A DNA stretch of 64,000 bases from Dyadobacter pollutisoli (GTDB lineage Bacteria; Bacteroidota; Bacteroidia; Cytophagales; Spirosomataceae). The translations under genes and the position numbers were made by a program. Positions 32,710 to 42,077 of the stretch are shown piece after piece. The notes under the pieces were generated by a model, which did not search any database, was not told where the DNA came from, and saw only the letters and a list, made by a program, of their open reading frames with translations. The stretch is from NCBI RefSeq assembly GCF_026625565.1, contig NZ_CP112998.1:5606001-5670000 (forward strand), written 5' to 3'. Numbering within the stretch: the first letter of the stretch is position 1; every line of letters starts with the position of its first letter.

Positions 32710-35340
32710 ATGCCCGAAAGCCGACCGCCGACTGCTGAAAGCCCAAAGCCCCCTCACTGGGCCACCAACCTACTAACCTGGCTGGCCGATCCGAACACTT
32801 TGGAAGAGGTGCAGGGCGATTTGCTGGAAATGTATGCTTATTGGTCTGAGAACGACGGTGAACGAAAGGCACGGTGGCGGTATATTCTGAGCGTATTTAA
32901 ATTACTACGCCCATTTGCCAGAGAAAAAAAGTCTAATGATTATTCGAGAGCCTATTTATTCAGCAATGATATGATACGTAACTATTTCAAAATTGCTTTT
33001 CGAAATCTTGTAAAAAATAAGGTCTATTCTGTCATTAACATTTCCGGTTTGGCAGTGGGGATGGCCTTTGCGATAGTGATAGGGCTTTGGGCCCGGTATG
33101 AAATAAGTTTTGATACATTTCATAAAAACGGCAGACGCATTGCCCTGATAAAGAAAAACACGCTGTATAACAATGAAAAAAAGACACAGGATGCCACACC
33201 TTTGCCCCTGTACTATGAGCTCAGGGCAAATTATCCGGAGGTTAAAAGAATAACCCGGATGGATATGGGCGGACGGCACAGCCTGGCGGCCAATAACAAT
33301 AGTTTTATTAAAGAAGGGCAGTTTGTTGACCCGGATTTTTTAGAAATGTTTTCCTTCTCACTCCTTGAAGGCAACATCAAAACAGCATTGAGCAACCCCA
33401 ATACCATTGTTCTTACCAAGTCACTTGCAGGGGCGCTGTTTGGAAAAGCTGATCCCATTGGGAAGCTGGTTAAACTGGACAATAATTATCAATTGCAGGT
33501 AACCGCAGTTGTACAAGACGTCCCAGGGAATTCCACCATACAATTTGACTTCCTCGTGCCATATGAGTTTGGCGTGCTGGTTAGTGATTTTGTCAAAAAT
33601 AATAAGACCAATTGGGGAAATAACTTCCTGTTGAATGTGGTAGAGCTTGAAGAAGAGGCTGATATGCAGGCTTTTTCCAAAAAGATAGCACCCTTGAATG
33701 TTCTGAGAGACAAGAACCAGAAGAATCAGACGCTGTTTTTACATCCGCTAACCAAGTGGCACCTGTATGACAATTATGTAAACTGGACCAATGCGGGCGG
33801 GAAAATCGAGTATGTACGCTTGTTCGGCATGATCGGGATTTTCGTGCTGTTGATCGCCTGTATTAATTTCATGAACCTGTCCACAGCACGTTCGGAGAAG
33901 AGGGCCAGGGAAGTTGGCATTCGCAAAGCAGTGGGTTCGCAGCGCAAGCAACTCATACTTCAATTTTTCTGTGAATCGTTGCTAACCGCACTCCTCGCAT
34001 TCATGGTGTCAATTTTCCTGATCAAGCTGATTATTCCAGCCCTTAAAGACATTGGTTTCGCGAATATCGCGCTGAATTTGAACGATCTGAACTTATTGGC
34101 GATGGTTTTCCTGGTTTGTATCCTGACAAGCCTGATTTCCGGAAGCTATCCGGCATTGTACCTTTCGTCTTTTGCTCCTGTCAAAGTTTTAAAAGGAAAA
34201 TTCATTCAGGGAAAAAAATCGGTCACCCTGCGCCAGGTCCTGGTAGTTTCCCAGTTTACCGTTTCGATTGGTTTGATAATCAGTACTGTCATCGTCTACA
34301 AACAAATTAGCTACGCAAAAAACCGCCCAGTTGGCTATAATACCGACAATCTGATCTCCATTAATTCCACCGATGATCTTGTAAAAAACTTTATCCCTTT
34401 AAAACAGGAGTTGTTGAACAATGGCTTCATAGCATCCGTTTCGAAAGCCTCCCAACCGATGACGCGCGTTTATAACCGGTGGAGTGATTTTTCCTGGACA
34501 GGCAAGGAGCCAAATTCCGACATCGCCCTGGATGCAATTATGACCGAATGGGATTTTGAAAAAACGGCTGGGTTAAAGTTCAAGCAAGGCCGCCCTTTTT
34601 CCAAAGATTATAAATCCGATTCTAATGCAGTTATTCTGAACGAAGCTGCTCTTAAAGTGATCGGCTACAAGGATCCAATCGGGAAAACTATGCGCTCAGG
34701 CAACCGGGTGCTGACGATTGTGGGTGTTGTGGAAAACCTGATCCTGGAAGATCCGTTTCAGCCTGTTTATCCGTTGGCCATCCTGTTTAATCCTGCTGTT
34801 GTCAGCAATATTTTTCTGAGACTCAAACCAGATACGAATTTAAAAGCAGCATTAGCCGACGTCCAGTCTATTTTCGAGAAATACAATCCTTCACTACCCT
34901 TTGAATATAGCTTCGTAGATGACGAATTTGACCAAAAGTTCGCCACTGAAAACCAGGTGGGTAAGTTAGCCGCCATATTTGCGCTGACCGCAATTTTCAT
35001 TTCTTGCCTTGGACTTTTCGGGCTGGCCTCGTTCACCGCCGAGCAACGTACCAAAGAGATTGGTATTCGTAAGGTGTTGGGGGCTTCTGTTGCTGGTTTA
35101 TTTCAAATGCTTTCACGGGAATTTGTATGGCTCATCCTGATCTCGTGCATGATCTCGGCTCCGATCGCTTATTATTTCATGAATGTCTGGTTGCAGAAAT
35201 ACAACTATCACACAGAAATATCGTGGTGGATATTCGTGGTATCAGGGGGAGGGGCTTTGGTACTCACAGTGTTAACAGTGAGTTTTCAATCCATTAAAAC
35301 TGCCTTGATGAACCCGGTGAAGTCGTTGCGGAGCGAGTGA
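32710..35340 (+). CDS. permease prefix domain plus FtsX/MacB-type permease, array gene 4
   Basis: An 876-residue protein. The prefix domain (about 14-72; LADPNTLEEVQGDLLEMYAY) is followed by the internal Met88 (MIRNYFKIAFRNL). TM1 (VGMAFAIVIGLWARYE), periplasmic core, FtsX block (LLIACINFMNLSTARSEKRA), second core, and final block (ISCLGLFGLASFTAEQRTKE). A 68-bp stretch in the prefix coding region (32863-32930) is identical to gene 5, a sign of recent duplication or gene conversion. It starts 59 bp after gene 3. Confidence 0.86.
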   Translation: MPESRPPTAESPKPPHWATNLLTWLADPNTLEEVQGDLLEMYAYWSENDGERKARWRYILSVFKLLRPFAREKKSNDYSRAYLFSNDMIRNYFKIAFRNLVKNKVYSVINISGLAVGMAFAIVIGLWARYEISFDTFHKNGRRIALIKKNTLYNNEKKTQDATPLPLYYELRANYPEVKRITRMDMGGRHSLAANNNSFIKEGQFVDPDFLEMFSFSLLEGNIKTALSNPNTIVLTKSLAGALFGKADPIGKLVKLDNNYQLQVTAVVQDVPGNSTIQFDFLVPYEFGVLVSDFVKNNKTNWGNNFLLNVVELEEEADMQAFSKKIAPLNVLRDKNQKNQTLFLHPLTKWHLYDNYVNWTNAGGKIEYVRLFGMIGIFVLLIACINFMNLSTARSEKRAREVGIRKAVGSQRKQLILQFFCESLLTALLAFMVSIFLIKLIIPALKDIGFANIALNLNDLNLLAMVFLVCILTSLISGSYPALYLSSFAPVKVLKGKFIQGKKSVTLRQVLVVSQFTVSIGLIISTVIVYKQISYAKNRPVGYNTDNLISINSTDDLVKNFIPLKQELLNNGFIASVSKASQPMTRVYNRWSDFSWTGKEPNSDIALDAIMTEWDFEKTAGLKFKQGRPFSKDYKSDSNAVILNEAALKVIGYKDPIGKTMRSGNRVLTIVGVVENLILEDPFQPVYPLAILFNPAVVSNIFLRLKPDTNLKAALADVQSIFEKYNPSLPFEYSFVDDEFDQKFATENQVGKLAAIFALTAIFISCLGLFGLASFTAEQRTKEIGIRKVLGASVAGLFQMLSREFVWLILISCMISAPIAYYFMNVWLQKYNYHTEISWWIFVVSGGGALVLTVLTVSFQSIKTALMNPVKSLRSE
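32716..32750 (+). repeat. heptamer array inside the 5' end of permease gene 4
   Basis: GAAAGCC GACCGCC GACTGCT GAAAGCC CAAAGCC, five units right after ATGCCC. A shorter 7-bp periodicity (GACCATT GACCTTA) is at 32665-32678. Confidence 0.65.
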
Positions 35341-35352
35341 AGGAACTACTTC

Positions 35353-35373
35353 GGCTGTTGGCAGTCGGCTGTC
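35353..35373 (-). repeat. inverted heptamer array after permease gene 4
   Basis: GGCTGTT GGCAGTC GGCTGTC; the reverse complement matches the direct heptamers at 35443-35463 at 17 of 21 positions. Pairing would put the gene 5 start codon next to the stem. Confidence 0.6.
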
Positions 35374-35436
35374 GGGTTAGGTTTGGATTGGTGTTTTAGG
35401 CAAATAAGTAATTGATTATACAAAACTTAACAAACA

Positions 35437-38082
35437 ATGGCTGACAGCCGAAAGCCGACCGCCGAAAGCCAAAGGCCTCCTCGCTGGGCCACCAAGCTAC
35501 TAGCCTGGCTTGCCGACCCAAATACCTTGGAAGAGGTTCAGGGCGACTTGTTGGAAATGCACAATTATTGGTTAAAAACCGACGGTGAGCGAAAGGCACG
35601 GTGGCGGTATATTCTGAGCGTATTTAAATTACTACGCCCATTTGCCAGAGAAAAAAATTCCAATGATTATTCCAAAACCTATTTCTTCAGTCACGCCATG
35701 ATCCGTAATTATTTCAAAATCGCTTTCAGGAACCTGTTAAAAAACAAGGGTTATGCTGCCATTAACATTGGCGGATTGGCCGTGGGAATGGCGGTGGCTA
35801 TGCTGATCGGGCTCTGGGTATTTGACGAGATTTCATTTAACAGAGTCCACGAAAACTATGACCGCATCGCTCAGGTAATGCAACATCAAACATTCAATGG
35901 TGAAATTCAAACGGGTGGAAATGCGCCTATGCAGCTCGAACCGGAACTCCGGAACAAGTATGGCAATAATTTCAAACATATAGTACTGGCTGGCGGACGT
36001 GGAGATCACCTGTTGACTTTTGGCTCTAAAAAGATCAATCAGAACGGTTACTACATGGGACCGGAAGCTGCTGAAATGCTTTCATTGAAAATGCTGAAAG
36101 GCACCCGATCAGGTCTCTCAGATCCCAACTCCATCATGCTTTCCGAATCGGCCAGTGAAGCGATTTTTGGAAATGCCGAGCCAATGGATAAGGTCGTGAA
36201 GATCGATAATGACCAGGTTGTCAAAGTAACAGGCGTTTATGCCGATTTGCCACGTAATGCTACGTTTGCTAATCTAGCTTTCATTGCGCCGTGGAAACTG
36301 GTGGAACAGAATTTACCGCCATGGCTTGGCTGGGGGAACAACTGGTTTGAGATTTATGTACAAATCGCCGAAAAAGCTAAGATGGAGCAGGTATCGGCCA
36401 ACATTAGCAAGTCGAAGCTTAATAATATCGACGCCGAAGAAACCAAGTATAACCCGGTTGTCTTTTTACAGCCTATGGCTAAATGGAATTTGTATTCTGA
36501 ATTCAAGAACGGCAAAATCGTTGGAGGCAGGATCGCGAATGTAAGGCTGTTTGGCGTCATCGGAATGTTTGTACTGCTATTGGCCTGCATCAATTTTATG
36601 AACCTGAACACGGCCAGAAGTGAAAAGCGAGCAAAAGAGATAGGCGTTCGCAAAGCAGTAGGCTCGGCAAAAAGCCAGCTGGCATTGCAGTTTCTGGGCG
36701 AATCGTTACTGGTCGTTTTCATTGCTTTTTTCTTCGCTATTATCCTCACAAGGCTTTGTCTTCCCCAATTCAATCAGGTAGTCGACAAACGGATCAATAT
36801 TCCCTGGAATGTGCCTTATTTCTGGGCCTCGTGTTTGGGTTTTGTGCTTTTTACCGGACTTCTTGCCGGCAGTTATCCTGCACTTTATCTGTCTTCATTC
36901 AAACCCATTGCAGCGTTAAAAGGCATAACAGCGAAATTAAATACGGGGCGTTTGTCGGGTTCGCCGCGCAAGGTTTTGGTCGTTTTGCAGTTTACCGTTT
37001 CAGTAACGCTGATCATCGGCACCATTATCGTTTTCCGTCAGATACAATTTGCTAAAAACCGGCCAATCGGTTACAGCCGACAACAACTTGTCAGCAGTCC
37101 GATTAAATCTGACGAGATCATTAAACACTTTGCAGCCTTTCGGAACGATTTGCTCAACACCGGAGCAGTGGAGGAAATGGCCGCAACCGACAGCCCGGTT
37201 ACCAACACCTACGTCACTAACGGTGGGCTTACCTGGCCAGGCAAAGATCCGGCGATGGCCGACGAGTTTGTAACATTGCGGGTGACCCATGAATTTGGCA
37301 AAACCATTGATTGGAAAATCAAGGAAGGCCGCGATTTTTCCAAAGAATTCCCCACGGATTCAATGGGTTTTATACTGAATGAAGCCGCTGTCAAATACAT
37401 GGGACTGAAAAATCCGGTTTGTCAAATCATTCAATGGGGCAAAAATGGCGGTTACAAGGTCATTGGTGTAGTGAAAGATCTCGTAACCCAATCACCTTAT
37501 GAGCCGGCGAAACAGACGATCTTCTTTATTAATTATAAAAGGATAAGTCTGGTCAATATGAAGATCAAGCCTTCTGCCAGTGCTTCGCAGGCATTGACTC
37601 AAATTCAGGCTGTTTTCAAAAAATATGATCCGGAAAATTTGTTCCAATACAGTTTCGCAGACCAGGAATATGCAAAGAAATTCAGTGATGAAGAGCGTAT
37701 CGCGAAGCTGACTACATTCTTTGCAGTACTTGCCATTTTGATCTCCTGTCTGGGGCTGTTTGGGCTTGCTTCTTTTGTAGCCGAACAGCGTACCAAGGAA
37801 ATTGGAATACGCAAGGTACTTGGAGCATCAGTAGCAGGGTTATGGCGGCTTTTGTCCAAAGACTTTGTGATCCTGGTGATCGTTTCGTGTATCATTTCCG
37901 CACCCATTGCCTGGTATTTGATGACAGGCTGGTTACAGAAATATACGTACCGAACCGAAATTTCCTGGTGGATCTTTGCTGCCTCCGCGGGCGGAGCATT
38001 GATTGTGACATTACTAACAATAAGTTTTCAGGCGATCCGTGCAGCGTTAATGAATCCGGTGAAGTCTTTACGCTCAGAATAA
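35437..38082 (+). CDS. permease prefix domain plus FtsX/MacB-type permease, array gene 5
   Basis: An 881-residue protein with a prefix domain (about 14-72; PPRWATKLLAWLADPNTLEE) and the internal Met88 (MIRNYFKIAFRNL, nt 35698). Standard double MacB-FtsX permease: TM1 VGMAVAMLIGLWVFDE, FtsX block LLACINFMNLNTARSEKRAK, last block ISCLGLFGLASFVAEQRTKE, tail NPVKSLRSE. Direct heptamers GACAGCC GAAAGCC GACCGCC GAAAGCC fill 35443-35470, just after ATGGCT. Gene 6 follows after only 19 bp, so those two are almost certainly co-translated. Confidence 0.86.
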   Translation: MADSRKPTAESQRPPRWATKLLAWLADPNTLEEVQGDLLEMHNYWLKTDGERKARWRYILSVFKLLRPFAREKNSNDYSKTYFFSHAMIRNYFKIAFRNLLKNKGYAAINIGGLAVGMAVAMLIGLWVFDEISFNRVHENYDRIAQVMQHQTFNGEIQTGGNAPMQLEPELRNKYGNNFKHIVLAGGRGDHLLTFGSKKINQNGYYMGPEAAEMLSLKMLKGTRSGLSDPNSIMLSESASEAIFGNAEPMDKVVKIDNDQVVKVTGVYADLPRNATFANLAFIAPWKLVEQNLPPWLGWGNNWFEIYVQIAEKAKMEQVSANISKSKLNNIDAEETKYNPVVFLQPMAKWNLYSEFKNGKIVGGRIANVRLFGVIGMFVLLLACINFMNLNTARSEKRAKEIGVRKAVGSAKSQLALQFLGESLLVVFIAFFFAIILTRLCLPQFNQVVDKRINIPWNVPYFWASCLGFVLFTGLLAGSYPALYLSSFKPIAALKGITAKLNTGRLSGSPRKVLVVLQFTVSVTLIIGTIIVFRQIQFAKNRPIGYSRQQLVSSPIKSDEIIKHFAAFRNDLLNTGAVEEMAATDSPVTNTYVTNGGLTWPGKDPAMADEFVTLRVTHEFGKTIDWKIKEGRDFSKEFPTDSMGFILNEAAVKYMGLKNPVCQIIQWGKNGGYKVIGVVKDLVTQSPYEPAKQTIFFINYKRISLVNMKIKPSASASQALTQIQAVFKKYDPENLFQYSFADQEYAKKFSDEERIAKLTTFFAVLAILISCLGLFGLASFVAEQRTKEIGIRKVLGASVAGLWRLLSKDFVILVIVSCIISAPIAWYLMTGWLQKYTYRTEISWWIFAASAGGALIVTLLTISFQAIRAALMNPVKSLRSE
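35443..35470 (+). repeat. heptamer array inside the 5' end of permease gene 5
   Basis: Four exact-phase 7-bp units, GACAGCC GAAAGCC GACCGCC GAAAGCC, directly after the start codon region. Complementary to the array at 35353-35373. Confidence 0.65.
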
Positions 38083-38101
38083 AGACTTTAACACCTAGAC
38101 T

Positions 38102-40510
38102 ATGATACGCAACTATTACAAAATCGCCTTTCGAAATCTTCTGAAAAACAAAGGCTACTCTGCCATTAACATTGGCGGACTGGCCGTGGGTATGGCCGTA
38201 GCCATTCTGATTGGTTTGTGGCTTTACGACGAACTGAGTTTTAACAGGTACCACACCCGTCACGGCAGCATTGCCCAGGTAATGACACGGTTCACAGGCA
38301 CCGGCGAGCATGGTATCAACAATTCCATGCCCTATCCGCTGTTTACCGAACTGAAAAACCATTATCAGAACAATTTCAATAATCTGGTGAGGGTTTCGTG
38401 GCGGCAGGATTACATTCTTTCGGCCGGAGATAAAAAGATTTCCAGAAAAGGGCAGTTCTGGGATAAAGAGGCTCCCGATATGCTTTCGCTGAAAATGATT
38501 CATGGTTCGCATGCCGGCCTGGCGGACCCGTATTCCATTATGCTATCCGCTACAACGGCCAAATCGCTTTTTGGTGACCAGAACCCTGTGAACCGGACAT
38601 TAAAAATGAATAACAAGATTGATGTTCGGGTAACCGGGGTATATGAAGATATGCCTATGAACAGTCATTTCAACGAAGTGAAATTCGTTTCACCATTTGA
38701 TCTGTGGCTTACCCAAAACACTTGGATCGAAGAAAGGGCCACGCAGGATTGGAGCAATCATTTTCTGACGATTTATGCTGAAATAAAGCCGGAGGATAAC
38801 TTTTCGAAAGTTTCAACCATCATTAAGGACGCGGAACTGAAAAATCTGACCAATTACAAGGATCAGGCTGCGCAGAGGCCTCAGGTTTTCCTACATCCAA
38901 TGGATAACTGGCATTTGCATGGTTTCAACCGGGGAGCAGCCGACGCCGAACCGGTACGGCTGGTTTGGACAGTGGGCATTATCGGGGCTTTTGTACTACT
39001 ATTGGCCTGCATCAATTTTATGAACCTAAGTACCGCCCGCTCCGAAAAACGGGCGAAGGAAGTGGGAATCCGTAAAGCTATCGGTTCGCTTCGTACCCAA
39101 TTGGTCAATCAGTTTTTGAGCGAATCACTACTCGTCGTCCTGATCGCCTTTGTTTTCGCGATATTGATGGCTACCGCTTTATTATCCTGGTTTAATGATC
39201 TGGCCGCGAAGCAAATGTCCATGCTTTGGGGGAATCCGTATTTCTGGCTGTCCAGTCTGAGTTTTGTTTTAGTAACCGGTTTACTGGCGGGCAGTTATCC
39301 TGCACTTTATTTGTCTGCATTCCAACCGGTTAAAGTTCTGAAAGGCGCATTCCGTGTCGGACGTTTCGCCACCATTCCCCGTAAAGTACTGGTCGTGATG
39401 CAGTTCACCGTTTCAGTGACATTGATCATCAGCACGATCGTGATCATTCGTCAGATCCAGATTGCCAAAAACAGGCCGGTAGGCTACACACGTGATGGTT
39501 TGATCATGCTAAGAATGGTTTCTGATGATTTCTACGGAAAATATGACTTACTGAGGGATGAATTGAAAGCGACCGGCGCGGTATCCGAAATGTCTGAATC
39601 AATGGGTACCGTGACCAATGTCGCTTCCGGCAATTCCGGTTTTGAATGGAAGAATGGCAATGCCGAGCAAGACTTCGGAACGCTGGCTGTAACGCATGAG
39701 CACGGAAAAACCGTCGGCTGGCAATTTATCAAAGGCCGCGACTTTTCAAGGGAAATCGCTACCGACTCTTCCGGAATTGTCATCAATGAGGCAGCGATGA
39801 AATTCATGAAACTGGAAAATCCGATCGGGGAGCCTGTTCGCTGGAAATGGTACCGGGGTGACAAGGTACTGGACTACAAAATCCTGGGGGTTATCAAGAA
39901 TATGATCATGGAGTCTCCTTATGACGCCATTGAACCAACGATATTTTTTGTAAAAGGACACAACGGTGGCGTGGATTGGATCAACATTAAAATGAACCCA
40001 AACATGAGTACCAGCAAAGCATTGCCGCGAATTGAAGCTGTTTTCAAGAAGCTGATCCCCTCGGCACCCTTCGACTATCAGTTTGTAGACGAAGAATATG
40101 CCAAGAAATTTGCCCGCGAAGAGCGGATAGGCAAACTGGCCACTTTCTTTGCAGCACTTGCCATATTCATCTCCTGCCTCGGCTTGTTCGGGCTGGCCTC
40201 GTTCGTTGCCGAGCAGCGTACCAAAGAAATTGGAATCCGTAAAGTATTGGGCGCTTCCATTGCCAATTTGTGGCAGCTATTATCGAAAGACTTTGTCTTT
40301 CTGGTCATTTTATCTTGCCTGATATCCGGGCCCGTCGCTTACTTTTTGATGAATAGCTGGTTGGAGAAATACACCTATCGTACCGAAATATCATGGTGGA
40401 TATTTGCAGCCTCTGGTATCGGGGCATTGGCCATTACGTTACTCACTGTGAGTTACCAGGCGATCCGCGCAGCTTTGCTCGATCCGGTCAGAAGTTTGCA
40501 GAGCGAGTAA
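38102..40510 (+). CDS. FtsX/MacB-type permease without prefix, array gene 6
   Basis: An 802-residue permease beginning MIRNYYKIAFRNLLKNKGYS, without the prefix domain and without heptamers upstream. TM1 (VGMAVAILIGLWLYDE), periplasmic core, FtsX block (LLACINFMNLSTARSEKRAK), second core, and final block (ISCLGLFGLASFVAEQRTKE), tail DPVRSLQSE. It is the last gene of the array, 19 bp after gene 5. No plus-strand terminator with a T tract follows; the hairpin at 40519-40540 has its T run on the other strand. Confidence 0.86.
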   Translation: MIRNYYKIAFRNLLKNKGYSAINIGGLAVGMAVAILIGLWLYDELSFNRYHTRHGSIAQVMTRFTGTGEHGINNSMPYPLFTELKNHYQNNFNNLVRVSWRQDYILSAGDKKISRKGQFWDKEAPDMLSLKMIHGSHAGLADPYSIMLSATTAKSLFGDQNPVNRTLKMNNKIDVRVTGVYEDMPMNSHFNEVKFVSPFDLWLTQNTWIEERATQDWSNHFLTIYAEIKPEDNFSKVSTIIKDAELKNLTNYKDQAAQRPQVFLHPMDNWHLHGFNRGAADAEPVRLVWTVGIIGAFVLLLACINFMNLSTARSEKRAKEVGIRKAIGSLRTQLVNQFLSESLLVVLIAFVFAILMATALLSWFNDLAAKQMSMLWGNPYFWLSSLSFVLVTGLLAGSYPALYLSAFQPVKVLKGAFRVGRFATIPRKVLVVMQFTVSVTLIISTIVIIRQIQIAKNRPVGYTRDGLIMLRMVSDDFYGKYDLLRDELKATGAVSEMSESMGTVTNVASGNSGFEWKNGNAEQDFGTLAVTHEHGKTVGWQFIKGRDFSREIATDSSGIVINEAAMKFMKLENPIGEPVRWKWYRGDKVLDYKILGVIKNMIMESPYDAIEPTIFFVKGHNGGVDWINIKMNPNMSTSKALPRIEAVFKKLIPSAPFDYQFVDEEYAKKFAREERIGKLATFFAALAIFISCLGLFGLASFVAEQRTKEIGIRKVLGASIANLWQLLSKDFVFLVILSCLISGPVAYFLMNSWLEKYTYRTEISWWIFAASGIGALAITLLTVSYQAIRAALLDPVRSLQSE

Positions 40511-40512
40511 TG

Positions 40513-40540
40513 CAAAAAAGGCTGTCCCGAAAGACAGCCT
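40513..40540 (-). terminator. terminator of the DUF6252-like lipoprotein gene
   Basis: AGGCTGTC (40519-40526) pairs with GACAGCCT (40533-40540) over a CCGAAA loop. On the minus strand the stem is followed by TTTTTTGC, so it ends the gene at 40574. It may also slow the convergent permease transcript. Confidence 0.75.
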
Positions 40541-40573
40541 CGTGTGGGTATAGATTAATATAACTACCGGATC

Positions 40574-41047
40574 TTAGCGAATATTGACATTAAAGCTTCC
40601 TTCTGTCAGGGTGCGTTTTACTTTGCCTGCTGCATCAAAAGCGGTGAAACTGAACGTGCCCTGCAGTTGTGTTGCCGTTTTCTTGGTGATCGTCACTTTA
40701 CCATCTCCACCGTTGATAGTTGAAAAGTCTTCCTTATTCAACGTCAGGATGCCGAAATTAACTGCATTGATAGGGTATGTACCTTCTACGGCTGAATTTG
40801 GCAAGGCGATCGCAACTACATCACTGGTTTTGCTATCCAGACCATAAACAGCATAGTAACCATTTGCCCCCGGAAAGCTGGCCAGTGCATAAGCGTAATC
40901 CGGTGCGTAAGTTTTGCCATCCACTTTCACCTGAAATCCTACTGTTGCTGCCGGATCAGGAGTAACATCGTCCGATTTTTTGCTGCATGAGCTGAAAGTA
41001 ACAAGACCGATAATGGCGAAAAGAACTGCGATTTGTAAAGTTTTCAT
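40574..41047 (-). CDS. DUF6252-like lipoprotein
   Basis: A 157-residue envelope lipoprotein with signal peptide and lipobox (VTFSSC, Cys21), a short Ser/Asp/Pro linker, and a beta-rich domain starting VGFQVKVDGKTYAPDYAYA. It resembles the Bacteroidota DUF6252 group (small lipoproteins with an N-terminal 'dGkty.ad' strand pattern). Function is unknown. Single-gene transcript with its own terminator, convergent with the permease array. Confidence 0.7.
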   Translation of the reverse strand: MKTLQIAVLFAIIGLVTFSSCSKKSDDVTPDPAATVGFQVKVDGKTYAPDYAYALASFPGANGYYAVYGLDSKTSDVVAIALPNSAVEGTYPINAVNFGILTLNKEDFSTINGGDGKVTITKKTATQLQGTFSFTAFDAAGKVKRTLTEGSFNVNIR

Positions 41048-41149
41048 AACTAATAAATGATTGGATTGTTGTTTAAGATTTTGAACCGGGAAACAGACAG
41101 GATGCTATTTTTTGTCTTTGTTCCCTTTTGACATTTCAAAACTAATACA

Positions 41150-41255
41150 ACAAAAAGGCTCCGTAGAAGGGACTATGTATGAGGCTGGTTTTGGTTTAGA
41201 GTCGGCGGAATTAACTCTACATCCGGCTGAAAATAAAAGGCAGCGCAACGGAGCC
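41150..41255 (-). terminator. possible structured terminator after the second LytTR regulator
   Basis: GGCTCCGT (41157-41164) and ACGGAGCC (41248-41255) are perfect 8-bp inverted arms. On the minus strand the last arm is followed by TTTTTGTTG. The 83-bp loop contains its own small stem (TAGAGT/ACTCTA). The long loop lowers confidence. Confidence 0.4.
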
Positions 41256-41270
41256 GGGGAAGCGGAGGGT

Positions 41271-42077
41271 TTATTTCAGTTTGCCCGAATTCACGTAGAA
41301 TTCCGACAGTAGCAACAGAAATTCATCTTTGCGGCGACGGGAGACCTCTATTTCGGTATTATCGCTCATCCACACCTGCCCACCGTCTCCCTTCACATAT
41401 CTTTTAATGTGTTCGAGGTTAATGATATTGGACTGGTGAACGCGGAAGAAATAGTAATTGTCCAGAATCTCTTCGTACTCTTTCAATAACCGCGATACGA
41501 CAATCGCCGGGCCTTTGACCAGGTGAAATTTGGTATAGGAACCTAGTGACTCACATTGAATGATGTCCGTCATTTGCACGAAATGTATCCCCTCAGCAGT
41601 AGGCAATGCAATGCGCTGATTGTCATTCCGGGTACGCTGAACCAGGCGCAGGCTACGCGCGGGATCGAGGTGTTCCTGTAAAATTTGCAATTGCTGCGGA
41701 TTTACACTCGCCACCTGCGATTTAAACTTGGCGACGGCCGCTTCCAGCTCTTCGGGATCAATGGGTTTGAGCAGGTAGTCAATCGCGCTGAACCGGAATG
41801 CCCGGATCGCATACTCCTGGTAAGCCGTCGTGAAAATGACCCCAAAATCTACTTTTTCAAATGATGCTAGCAAGTCAAATCCCGTCTTACCGGGCATCTG
41901 AATGTCAAGGAATACCAGATTGGGTTTTACTTTGCTGATGAGCTCAATACCGAGATCGGCGTTTTTGGCCTCGCCGCAAATTTCCACTTCGGGGCAAATC
42001 AATGCGAGCAGATTGGTCAGCGCCTCGCGGGCATTGGTTTCGTCATCAATAATAATGGCGCGTAGATGTTGTTTCAT
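41271..42077 (-). CDS. LytTR-type response regulator
   Basis: A 268-residue regulator. The receiver domain (about 1-125) has acidic DD at 11-12, phosphoacceptor Asp58 in LVFLDIQMPGK and the KPID lysine. The C-terminal LytTR domain (about 165-265) shows IQCESLGSYTKFHLV, FFRVHQSNIINLEHI and YVKGDGGQVWM. The start overlaps the propeller kinase stop by 4 bp, so they are a coupled pair. It is the Bacteroidota version of the LytT/AlgR class and binds direct repeats near target promoters. Confidence 0.9.
   Translation of the reverse strand: MKQHLRAIIIDDETNAREALTNLLALICPEVEICGEAKNADLGIELISKVKPNLVFLDIQMPGKTGFDLLASFEKVDFGVIFTTAYQEYAIRAFRFSAIDYLLKPIDPEELEAAVAKFKSQVASVNPQQLQILQEHLDPARSLRLVQRTRNDNQRIALPTAEGIHFVQMTDIIQCESLGSYTKFHLVKGPAIVVSRLLKEYEEILDNYYFFRVHQSNIINLEHIKRYVKGDGGQVWMSDNTEIEVSRRRKDEFLLLLSEFYVNSGKLK

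Noticed and set aside
27466..35480. Heptamer arrays as a CRISPR array
   Set aside because: Units are 7 bp, without spacers, and lie partly inside coding sequence; no cas genes.
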